Positions 33,732 through 40,517 of a DNA stretch of 42,529 nucleotides are shown piece after piece (position 1 is the first letter of the stretch; each line of letters starts with the position of its first letter). The notes beneath the pieces were generated by a model. That model did not search any database, was not told the origin of the DNA, and was given only the letters and a program-made list of their open reading frames with translations. The stretch covers positions 12,246 to 54,774 of the forward strand of contig FR899900.1 of assembly GCA_000437595.1 (NCBI GenBank), given 5' to 3'. The DNA is from Faecalibacterium sp. CAG:74 (lineage in GTDB: Bacteria > Bacillota > Clostridia > Christensenellales > Aristaeellaceae). A program made the translations under genes and the position numbers.

Positions 33732-34607
33732 TTATTCTCCTATCTCTCTAATGATTGTGCGCAGGAGAGAAGTTACCTCTTCCTGCGACGTTCTGCCGGA
33801 AAACAGCAGAAGTTTGTCGTCGCCCTGCCATAAAGCGACGGGCTTGTTGATGTTTTCCGTAATGTAGAAATTCAGTCCATCGAACTGTTGAAGCGTTCCT
33901 TCATACGACTGCTCGAATGAAAGCATCATATACTGCGGATTGGAAATCAGGTTGATTACACCGACGATCGTCTGCTGTGCGTCCGCCGCATTGACATACA
34001 TCAGCGAAATACTGATGCCACTTCGCGTGAAATTCACATAGCGGTGCTGAAGCTCCCATTGACCATTCACCATTTCCGGGATGCCGGTTTTCCTGCCAAT
34101 CAGCGCATCAAGCGCTGCGATACTCTGTACCTCAACGGTATCGCCGCTTGGCAGCGTGGGGTCAGCGACGGCAGTTTCCAGCATTTCGATGGCGATTTCG
34201 TGGCTCGTCACGAAGTGTTGCTGTTCATCGGAGGTTGTCCAGTTTTCATACCACAGCAGCGGATGCGATACGGCAAAGGCGACAACAATCGCCGCGGCAC
34301 TGCAAGCCGCTGCGGCAATGATTTTCTTCCGCTTTTGACGCTTTCTTTCGTTTTTCTGATGTGCTGCCGCAATGTGCTGCCGGAGGGCATCCACGCGCGC
34401 GGGGGCAATCGGCTTCTGTTCACCTTGCAGACGTTCCAGCAAATCCATGCAGGTGTGGATTTTCGTTTCATCTGTCGGCGCATCCGTTCGAGCGGCTTCC
34501 GCCTGAATGATGTTCAACAGGCGGCGCTGCGTCTCGCGCGGCGGCAGATGACCGTAATCAATCGCTTGCAGGATGGCTTGAACCTCCTTTTCTTTTGGGT
34601 CGCTCAC
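33732..34607 (-). CDS. Membrane-bound anti-sigma factor-like protein
   Basis: A 291-residue single-pass membrane protein. The cytoplasmic head is residues 1-~92, one membrane helix follows (about 96-114, KKIIAAAACSAAAIVVAFAV), and a ~170-residue outside domain follows. The outside domain resembles the DUF4367-type region of Firmicute anti-sigma proteins (SGISISLMYVNAADAQQ; FDGLNFYITENINKPVALWQGDD). The GTG start has GGGAGG seven bases upstream. It is expected to hold the neighbouring sigma factor at the membrane, but the partner relationship is inferred from gene order. Confidence 0.72.
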   Translation of the reverse strand: MSDPKEKEVQAILQAIDYGHLPPRETQRRLLNIIQAEAARTDAPTDETKIHTCMDLLERLQGEQKPIAPARVDALRQHIAAAHQKNERKRQKRKKIIAAAACSAAAIVVAFAVSHPLLWYENWTTSDEQQHFVTSHEIAIEMLETAVADPTLPSGDTVEVQSIAALDALIGRKTGIPEMVNGQWELQHRYVNFTRSGISISLMYVNAADAQQTIVGVINLISNPQYMMLSFEQSYEGTLQQFDGLNFYITENINKPVALWQGDDKLLLFSGRTSQEEVTSLLRTIIREIGE

Positions 34608-34677
34608 AAAAAAAGCCTCCCTTCACTATATGATACTGCATGAGAAGGGCAAAATGGGATAAGCAGAAAAAATTTTA

Positions 34678-34838
34678 GGTAACACCGCACAAATGAGGTG
34701 GTCGGCTGGCGAATGGATTTTTCGTCAGATGCAAATGCAAATTTCGAAGGTTTACTGGCGGTAAATCGAGAAATTTGCATGATGCAGATGGCGGAAAAGA
34801 CATCGCCAGACGCGCCGCCGAATTGTGCGGTGGTGCCC
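34678..34838. repeat. MITE-like repeat, family 2, long copy (161 bp)
   Basis: Terminal inverted repeats (GGTAACACCGCACAA and TTGTGCGGTGGTGCCC) enclose a large hairpin: ATGCAAATTTC and GAAATTTGCAT are perfect 11-base arms. It lies between the sigma gene and its anti-sigma gene. Its right half is nearly identical to the short copy at 32964-33042. No coding potential is visible. A TA duplication may flank it, but this is not firm. Confidence 0.75.
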
Positions 34839-34881
34839 TAAATCAACGCATAAATCAGCATTTTCAGGAGTTTCACCACCG

Positions 34882-35445
34882 TTATAGAATCAAAAACGTG
34901 CCGCCCTGTACGCACAGCAGCAGCGTGACGAATAGCAGTCCTGCCGCCTTTTTGCGGATGCGGCGCGCGGCATCGTTGACCGTGTTGCGCTTGATACCAA
35001 GCGTGTCCGCTGTATCCGCCGCGGAATTATCCTCCTCGTAATACTGGTGATAGACGGACTTCTCCAGCGGGGTCAGGCGCGCTTGCAGTTCCTCCAGCAG
35101 CTCGTTCATCTCGCTCTTTCGCAGCCATTGGATGAGTTCGTCCTGCTGTTTCTCGATGAGGATTTCCGGTTCCAGCGGGAGCGATATACCCAGCCGCCTG
35201 CGTTCGATGCGGGAGCGACGCGCCAGTGTGATGCACTCCAGCTTGCAGGCGTTGACGAACCACCCGTAGAGATTCTTGTGATTCGCCAGCTGCTCCTTCT
35301 TCTCCAGCGCCCGCAGTACCACTCGCTGAACAATATCTTCCGCATCCACACCATGAATCATTTGGTAATTGAGCAGAATGCGGCATAATCGCACGAGATC
35401 CTCCAGCATCTTGTTGTATACGTCGGTAATCTCACTTTCACTCAT
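34882..35445 (-). CDS. Sigma-70 family (ECF-type) sigma factor with a membrane tail
   Basis: A 187-residue sigma factor with region 2 at about 10-80 (VDAEDIVQRVVLRAL, NLYGWFVNACKLECI) and region 4 at about 115-166 (LTPLEKSVYHQYYEEDN; helix-turn-helix TADTLGIKRNTVNDAARRI). Residues 168-187, AGLLFVTLLLCVQGGTFLIL, are a hydrophobic, membrane-spanning tail not found in ordinary ECF factors. The ATG has GAGGG eight bases upstream; frames continuing to GTG codons before it are rejected for lack of site spacing. It leads the anti-sigma and exported genes and has a consensus sigma-A promoter. Confidence 0.85.
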   Translation of the reverse strand: MSESEITDVYNKMLEDLVRLCRILLNYQMIHGVDAEDIVQRVVLRALEKKEQLANHKNLYGWFVNACKLECITLARRSRIERRRLGISLPLEPEILIEKQQDELIQWLRKSEMNELLEELQARLTPLEKSVYHQYYEEDNSAADTADTLGIKRNTVNDAARRIRKKAAGLLFVTLLLCVQGGTFLIL

Positions 35446-35514
35446 CCATTTCACCCTCACAACTTTCTGTATGATGGTGTCCGTTTCGCACTTGCGCGTA
35501 TGCGCTCCGGGCAG

Positions 35515-35526
35515 TGCCTATAGGCA
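35515..35526. promoter_or_regulatory. Perfect 12-base palindrome at the sigma operon start
   Basis: TGCCTATAGGCA lies just after the -10 box of the sigma operon, close to the expected transcript start. A gapped relative, TGCC - 12 bases - GGCA, is at 35602-35621. These may be operator sites for a repressor, which is not identified. Confidence 0.35.
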
Positions 35527-35531
35527 TTTCT

Positions 35532-35560
35532 ATTGTAAGACGAGATTGCCAATATGTCAA
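35532..35560 (-). promoter_or_regulatory. Sigma-A promoter for the sigma/anti-sigma operon
   Basis: TTGACA - 17 bases - TACAAT on the minus strand. Confidence 0.85.
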
Positions 35561-35711
35561 TGCTTGCGCGGAAATATGGTGTGTTTTTTCCTGCGGGTGA
35601 GTGCCTTTTTTCCCATAGGCAGAATAAAACGCGTCGAGGTTTAGACACAGATAATATCTTCACACCGTGTACCGTCGGAAATGAAAATCATAGAATAATA
35701 GCATTATGCTG

Positions 35712-35740
35712 TTGACAGGAACGTTCTTTCGCGTTATAAT
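35712..35740 (+). promoter_or_regulatory. Sigma-A promoter for the leader ORF and downstream genes
   Basis: TTGACA - 17 bases - TATAAT, a near-consensus promoter divergent to that of the sigma operon. The gap between the two is 328 bases and holds only these promoters and the palindromes. Confidence 0.88.
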
Positions 35741-35773
35741 AGACACAGTAAATCACTTTCGGAGGTCGTGTAA

Positions 35774-35836
35774 ATGACAATGTGGAATTTCGGTGCTTCA
35801 GCCGTGCAGAATGATTCAGGAGGGAGTCAGCATTGA
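35774..35836 (+). CDS. 20-codon leader-like small ORF
   Basis: GGAGG lies eight bases before an ATG about 30 bases past the predicted transcript start. The product reads MTMWNFGASAVQNDSGGSQH. Its stop TGA overlaps the TTG start of the next gene, so its translation probably opens that gene's start. It has no run of one amino acid that would suggest attenuation. It is too short to judge by homology. Confidence 0.5.
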   Translation: MTMWNFGASAVQNDSGGSQH

Positions 35837-36108
35837 AATATCGCAAGCAGTATATCAACGTAGATGTTGTGTTTGATACTTCCGGGCGGATGCGGCCGCA
35901 GGTCATCCACTGGGTGGACGGGCGGCGATACGAAATTTCGCGTGTAAAAGCGATTGTGCCCGCGGCAGCGCGCAAATCCGGCGGGCAGGGTGACCGATAC
36001 ACGGTGATGCTGGCAGGTCAGGAGCGCTACTTGTTTTTTGAGCGTCCGACAGACGAACGCGCTGCCATCGTCGGGCGCTGGTTTGTAGAAGCGACGGAGG
36101 GAAATTGA
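35833..36108 (+). CDS. Small conserved protein of unknown function
   Basis: A 91-residue protein with no recognised domain. VDVVFDTSGRMRPQVIHWVDGRRYEISRV and YTVMLAGQERYLFFE suggest a small beta-rich domain, similar in style to proteins found near DNA-damage genes in Firmicutes, but this is only a resemblance. The TTG start is set by AGGAGG nine bases upstream and overlaps the leader ORF stop. It is followed by the SLOG gene one base later. Confidence 0.6.
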   Translation: MKYRKQYINVDVVFDTSGRMRPQVIHWVDGRRYEISRVKAIVPAAARKSGGQGDRYTVMLAGQERYLFFERPTDERAAIVGRWFVEATEGN

Positions 36109-36109
36109 A

Positions 36110-36633
36110 ATGGACAGAATCATTCGCCGAGAACCTGCTGATTGGCGGCACAGCGTGGCATTCACCGGGCATCGTCCGCAAAAACTGCCGACCCCCGCTG
36201 CGTGGATTTCAAGCGGCGGCTGTGCAATTCTATCGAAATGATGATTCTGGAAGGGTACACGCACTTCATTTCCGGTGGGGCGCTTGGCATGGATATGTAC
36301 GCGGCGGAGGCGGTGCTGACGCTGCGCGAGCAGTACCCGGAAATTACGCTGGAAATTGCCATTCCGCACGATGGACAGACTGCAAAGTGGCCGCAGTCCC
36401 TGCGCGACCGAGCGGAGCGCATCCGCGAGGAAGCGGATGTCATCACATGGATTGCGCACGAGTATACCAAGCGCTGCCTATTCGATCGGAACTACTACAT
36501 GGTGTCGCATTGCAGCGTGCTGCTGGCATGTTTTGACGGTCAGGCCGGCGGCACGGCGCAGACCATCGAGACAGCACATCGGCTGGGGCGGCTGGTCACG
36601 GTTGTGCGGCCGGTTCGCCGGAAAGTCGCGTAA
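36110..36633 (+). pseudogene. YpsA/DUF1273-like SLOG gene with a one-base frame break
   Basis: The start has GGAGGG eight bases upstream and reads MDRIIRREPADWRHSV, then AFTGHRPQK, the expected SLOG motif. The frame is then lost at a run of five A. One extra A, or a -1 slip on the lysine codon, continues into TADPRCVDFKRRL, LEGYTHFISGGALGMDMYAAEAVL and IPHDGQT, which are the rest of the DUF1273 protein (about 174 residues in all). This may be a sequencing or assembly error, a recent mutation or a programmed slip. SLOG proteins bind nucleotide-related ligands; YpsA is linked to cell division in Bacillus. Confidence 0.7.
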
Positions 36634-36672
36634 CACCACATGGCATCCGCCCGCGTCAGTGGCTCCATTTAA

Positions 36673-36727
36673 GGCGGCATCGCACAACTCGGCGGCGCAT
36701 CTTGGCGCATTCTTATTGGAAAATAGG
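36673..36727. repeat. Mosaic fragment of the two repeat families
   Basis: The left part resembles the family 2 terminus (CGCACAACTCGGCGGCGC) and the right part matches 24 bases of the family 1 terminus in inverted orientation (CGGCGCATCTTGGCGCATTC, then TTATTGGAAAATAG). It therefore looks like a join of both, ending just before the ribosome binding site of the next gene. Confidence 0.5.
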
Positions 36728-36745
36728 ATAGAGGAGAAATGAATT

Positions 36746-37030
36746 ATGCAATGGGGTTTGAATGTTCCTCAGCAGCCGCGGCAGCTGGACAAACGGTTTT
36801 CAGACCTGAAACTGTGCCAGCGCGAACAGATCGCCAAGTGGCTGCGCGAGGAGACAAACGATTACTACACGCGCCATCAGCGCTATCCCATCGGGCGGGA
36901 GGCAGAGGACGTGGTGGACAATGCGTATGTGCAGATTGTGAAAGCAGGAATTTGGATTCCGTATGGCGAAGTATATCAGTATTACCTCAGCCGCAAAGCG
37001 CGAATGATGAAGCATCCGCTGCAAGGCTGA
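36746..37030 (+). CDS. Small hypothetical protein
   Basis: A 94-residue, soluble, charged protein with no known domain. Its Tyr- and Arg-rich middle (EETNDYYTRHQRYPIGREAE) and C-terminus (GEVYQYYLSRKARMM) suggest a helical fold. GAGGAG lies nine bases upstream of the ATG, which was chosen over an ATG two codons before in another frame. It is followed by the SRAP gene after 17 bases. Confidence 0.6.
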   Translation: MQWGLNVPQQPRQLDKRFSDLKLCQREQIAKWLREETNDYYTRHQRYPIGREAEDVVDNAYVQIVKAGIWIPYGEVYQYYLSRKARMMKHPLQG

Positions 37031-37047
37031 ACGAGGAGGCTTTGCAC

Positions 37048-37632
37048 ATGTGCGGGCGTTATTTCCTTGCTGATAGTGGCAATTCTGGCGAACTTCGCGG
37101 CATCATCGATCAGCTGAATCGGCGCGGCGCCACCGTCAAGACGGGCGAGATTTTCCCGACGGATACCGTGCCTGTGCTGGCGAACAATCGGAATCGGCGC
37201 GTCATGCCCTTTTCCATGCAATGGGGATATACACTGCCGGACGGCCGCCTGCTCATCAATGCTCGGAGCGAAACGGCAGGGGAGAAGCCGCTCTTTCAGG
37301 ACGCGATGTGTCAGCACCGCTGCCTGATTCCAGCAACGAACTATTTCGAGTGGGAAAAGCGCGGCAGGGAGAAAATCAAGTACGCCATCCGACAGGCGGA
37401 TGCAGGCTTGCTATACATGGCGGGGCTGTACCGCGTGGAGAACGGGCGCGCAGTGTTCACCATTCTAACGCGTGAGCCCGCCGAACAGATTCGATTCATC
37501 CACGACCGGATGCCTGTCATTCTGACAAGCGATGCAAAGCAGGATTGGCTGAATCTGGACTGCGACGCAGCGCAAACTTTGGCGCAGGCGTGTGAAAATG
37601 TAGCGTTTTGCGCAGTGGATGTTTCGTGCTGA
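37048..37632 (+). CDS. yedK: SRAP (HMCES/YedK-like) DNA-protein crosslink protein
   Basis: A 194-residue SRAP domain protein. HMCES/YedK crosslinks to abasic sites in single-stranded DNA through Cys2. Here the mature N-terminus is MCGRYFLADS, with C2. N71 in NARSET, E101 in YFEWEKRG and H152 in IHDRMPVIL match the active site. GAGGAGG lies eight bases upstream. The C-terminus after VDVSC looks shortened relative to some family members. Together with the SLOG and other small genes it may form a stress block. Confidence 0.9.
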   Translation: MCGRYFLADSGNSGELRGIIDQLNRRGATVKTGEIFPTDTVPVLANNRNRRVMPFSMQWGYTLPDGRLLINARSETAGEKPLFQDAMCQHRCLIPATNYFEWEKRGREKIKYAIRQADAGLLYMAGLYRVENGRAVFTILTREPAEQIRFIHDRMPVILTSDAKQDWLNLDCDAAQTLAQACENVAFCAVDVSC

Positions 37633-37772
37633 GCATTGCCGCAAATGACGCAGATTCCGGTCAGGCTGCTGGCGGCAGATTCATGCTCGCCGCTATGGAA
37701 GAAGTTGTGCTGTCCGAAGAGACGATTCCGATGATGCCGCTTGTCAGGGCGGAAAAATAACGCATTATGCAC

Positions 37773-37801
37773 TTGCCACCAGCGCGGCGGTATGGTATAA
37801 T
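37773..37801 (+). promoter_or_regulatory. Sigma-A promoter for the flavoprotein gene
   Basis: TTGCCA - 17 bases - TATAAT. Confidence 0.8.
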
Positions 37802-37881
37802 AAAATAGTTGCTATATGCTTGCAAAATGGGGAAATGTCCCTGTCAGCCACCCCACTGCAGCTTTTGATGGAGGAATTACG

Positions 37882-39246
37882 ATGTACGATGTGCTCATTA
37901 TTGGTGCTGGCCCCGGAGGAATTTTTACCGCTTATGAATTGATGGAGCGCCGACCTGACCTGAAAGTCGCCGTTTTTGAAACGGGGCACCCGCTCAACCG
38001 CCGGAAGTGTCCGATTGACGGCGAGAAAGTGAAATCCTGCATCCACTGCAAGTGCTGCTCCATCATGAGCGGCTTTGGCGGCGCGGGCGCATTCTCCGAC
38101 GGCAAGTACAACATCACCAACGATTTCGGCGGCACACTCTACGAGTACATCGGCAAAAAGGCTGCCACGGAACTCATGGAATATGTTGATACCATCAATC
38201 TGCGCTACGGCGGCGAGGGCACGAAGCTCTATTCGACTGCCGGCACAAGCCTGAAAAAGACGTGTATGCAGCACGGTCTGCACCTGCTGGACGCTTCCGT
38301 TCGCCACCTCGGAACGGACATTAACTATATTGTGCTCGAGCACCTTTACGACTATCTGAAGGAACAGGTGGAGTTTCATTTTGACTGCCCCATCGACACG
38401 GTAGAAAAGACGGACAACGGCTATCGCATTTACAGCGGCGACAAATTCTTTGAGGGGCGCAAGTGCGTTATTTCCGCCGGCCGCAGCGGCAGCAAGTGGA
38501 TGGAAAAAGTCTGTAAAGACCTTCACATCAAGACAAATTCCAACCGCGTCGATATTGGCGTCCGCGTGGAACTGCCCGCCGAGATTTTCTCGCACCTGAC
38601 CGACGAACTGTATGAAAGCAAAATCGTCTACCGCACCGAAAAGTATGAAGACGCGGTACGCACCTTCTGCATGAACCCCAGGGGCGTTGTCGTCAACGAA
38701 AACACGAATGGGATTGTAACTGTGAACGGTCACAGCTACGAGGATCCCGCAAAACAGACGAACAACACGAATTTCGCGCTGCTGGTCGCCAAGCATTTCT
38801 CTGAGCCGTTCAAGGATTCCAACGGCTACGGCGAGAGCATTGCCCGCTTGAGCAATATGCTGGGCGGCGGCGTTATCGTCCAGCGCTTCGGCGACCTCAT
38901 CCGCGGCAAGCGCAGCACCGAGAAGCGCATCAAGGAGTCGTTCACCGTGCCGACGCTGAACGCCGCCGCGGGCGACCTGAGCCTCGTGCTGCCCAAGCGC
39001 ATTCTGGACGGCATTATTGAGATGATTTACGCGCTGGATAAAGTCGCCCCCGGCACTGCCAACGACGACACGTTGCTCTACGGCGTGGAAGTGAAGTTCT
39101 ACAACATGGAGGTCGAGGTGGACAGCAACCTCATGACCTGCCACGACGGGCTTTACATCATCGGCGACAGCAGCGGCATCACGCACTCTCTGTCCCACGC
39201 GTCCGCAAGTGGGGTGCATGTGGCGAGGCAGATTAGCAAGCAATAA
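37882..39246 (+). CDS. COG2509-type FAD-dependent dehydrogenase
   Basis: A 454-residue flavoprotein with the FAD-binding motif IIGAGPGGIFTAYE (G8-G13). It has a C-rich stretch CIHCKCCSIMSGFGGAGAFSDGK at about residues 51-73 and the C-terminal GDSSGITHSLSHASASGV, which match the COG2509 family. The substrate of that family is not known. The ATG is set by GGAGG seven bases upstream; earlier in-frame ATG lies in the promoter leader. It is expressed from its own promoter. Confidence 0.85.
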   Translation: MYDVLIIGAGPGGIFTAYELMERRPDLKVAVFETGHPLNRRKCPIDGEKVKSCIHCKCCSIMSGFGGAGAFSDGKYNITNDFGGTLYEYIGKKAATELMEYVDTINLRYGGEGTKLYSTAGTSLKKTCMQHGLHLLDASVRHLGTDINYIVLEHLYDYLKEQVEFHFDCPIDTVEKTDNGYRIYSGDKFFEGRKCVISAGRSGSKWMEKVCKDLHIKTNSNRVDIGVRVELPAEIFSHLTDELYESKIVYRTEKYEDAVRTFCMNPRGVVVNENTNGIVTVNGHSYEDPAKQTNNTNFALLVAKHFSEPFKDSNGYGESIARLSNMLGGGVIVQRFGDLIRGKRSTEKRIKESFTVPTLNAAAGDLSLVLPKRILDGIIEMIYALDKVAPGTANDDTLLYGVEVKFYNMEVEVDSNLMTCHDGLYIIGDSSGITHSLSHASASGVHVARQISKQ

Positions 39247-39272
39247 GCAGGGAAGCCTATCAAAGAATTTTG

Positions 39273-39353
39273 TCAATAGTATAGTTGATTCCTTAGCTTT
39301 TGATGCTGCTGAATCAGCTGTTTAGCGTCTTTGGCTGAAAATACTCGTGCCAT
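39273..39353 (-). CDS. 26-codon small ORF with its own promoter
   Basis: The product reads MARVFSAKDAKQLIQQHQKL then RNQLYY. GGAGG lies ten bases before the ATG, and a promoter lies about 60 bases upstream. Codon use is more AT-rich than the neighbours. It could be a genuine small protein or the surviving start of a decayed gene. Confidence 0.4.
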   Translation of the reverse strand: MARVFSAKDAKQLIQQHQKLRNQLYY

Positions 39354-39419
39354 ATTCTTTTTTCCTCCGATGTGCCTTTGTCGAACTGCGCGCATGTATT
39401 TTCACGATTGCACTTCGTT

Positions 39420-39448
39420 ATTGTAGCACAATCCATCGAAAAGCGCAA
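39420..39448 (-). promoter_or_regulatory. Promoter for the 26-codon ORF
   Basis: TTGCGC - 17 bases - TACAAT with a TG extension, on the minus strand, past the terminator of the ABC operon. Confidence 0.6.
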
Positions 39449-39474
39449 TAAAGATTCTATAAGCATCATAAGCT

Positions 39475-39513
39475 AACCGCGGCGAGTGCCTTTCTTCAGC
39501 ACCCGCCGCGGTT
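39475..39513. terminator. Terminator of the ABC transporter operon
   Basis: A ten-base stem (AACCGCGGCG and CGCCGCGGTT) with an inner GTGC/GCAC pairing. The U-tract is stronger on the plus strand, so it may also act on the flavoprotein transcript. Confidence 0.7.
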
Positions 39514-39524
39514 CTTCTATTTGT

Positions 39525-40517
39525 TTACCTTTCTTCTCTAAAGTATGGCAGCCCCAAATGCTGCGGCGGCTGGTCCTCACGCTTCTTGCGCAAGCTGGAA
39601 ATGCACAGCACCACGATGGTCACAATATAGGGGAGCATTTTGTACAGTTCCTTCACCGCCGGATTTGAGCCGGTCGGGATGTACATGTGCAGGATGTAGA
39701 GTCCGCCGAAGAGAATCGACGCGAACACGCCAACATTCGAGCGCCAGATGGTGAAGATGACCAGCGCAATCGCCAGCCAGCCGCGGTCGCCGAACGCGTT
39801 GTTTGACCACACGCCGCTTGCGTAGTCCATGACGTAGTACAGTCCGCCAAGGCCAGCAATCATGCTGCCGATGCACGTTGCCATGTACTTATACTTCGTC
39901 ACGTTGATGCTCGCGGCATCGGCTGTGTTCGGATTTTCGCCGACCGCACGCAGGTGCAGACCTGTGCGGGTGTGCTTCATGAACCAAGCGACAAAGAAGC
40001 CGATGGCAATCGCGAGGTATACCATAAAACCGTAGGACAGGAAGTCCTGATAGAACCAGCCTTCACTCTCGGCGAACAGTGGGCGATGGAAGAAGTAGCT
40101 TGTGCCGGAGAGGGCAATAGACGGAACTTCACTGCCTGACAGTTTGATCAGTGAGCCGCCGAAGAAGTTGCCAACACCCACGCCGAAAGTTGTCATGGCC
40201 AAGCCCGTCACGTTCTGATTCGCACGGAGCGTAACGGTCAGCAGGCAGTAGAGCAGCCCCATCAGCAGCGAACCGAGCAGGCAGCATACAATCGGAATCA
40301 GAATTGCCGGAAGCGCGCTGATGTCCGCCTTGCTGGGCAGGGAGTTTTCGTAGAAAAACGAGCCGATAACACCGCAGATGCCGCCGACATACATGATGCC
40401 GGGGATGCCGAGGTTCAAATTGCCGGATTTTTCCGTCAGTATTTCACCCGTGCTGCCGTAAAGCAGCGGAACGCCCTGCACTACCGCGCGGGGAATGAAT
40501 GAAATGATATCAAACAC
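39525..40517 (-). CDS. ABC transporter permease (BMP-type nucleoside family), second permease
   Basis: A 330-residue membrane protein with about nine helices. The motif VTGLAMTTFGVGVGNFFGG and HTRTGLHLRAVGENPNTADA are typical of the permeases of BMP/nucleoside ABC importers (YufQ-like). The GTG start has GGAGG nine bases upstream and overlaps the first permease by eight bases. The substrate, probably a nucleoside, is inferred from the family. Confidence 0.85.
   Translation of the reverse strand: MFDIISFIPRAVVQGVPLLYGSTGEILTEKSGNLNLGIPGIMYVGGICGVIGSFFYENSLPSKADISALPAILIPIVCCLLGSLLMGLLYCLLTVTLRANQNVTGLAMTTFGVGVGNFFGGSLIKLSGSEVPSIALSGTSYFFHRPLFAESEGWFYQDFLSYGFMVYLAIAIGFFVAWFMKHTRTGLHLRAVGENPNTADAASINVTKYKYMATCIGSMIAGLGGLYYVMDYASGVWSNNAFGDRGWLAIALVIFTIWRSNVGVFASILFGGLYILHMYIPTGSNPAVKELYKMLPYIVTIVVLCISSLRKKREDQPPQHLGLPYFREER

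Noticed and set aside
27110..34838. Target-site duplications around the repeat elements
   Set aside because: Only two- or three-base matches (TA, ATG) were seen, which is not enough to assert a transposition mechanism.
37626..37760. 44-codon frame after the SRAP gene, ending MMPLVRAEK
   Set aside because: It could be a lost C-terminus of the SRAP gene, because AANDADS faintly resembles the family tail, but there is no site and the match is too weak to assert a frameshift.
37765..39276. Minus-strand frame of 503 codons
   Set aside because: Antisense to the flavoprotein gene; no start signal and no motif.
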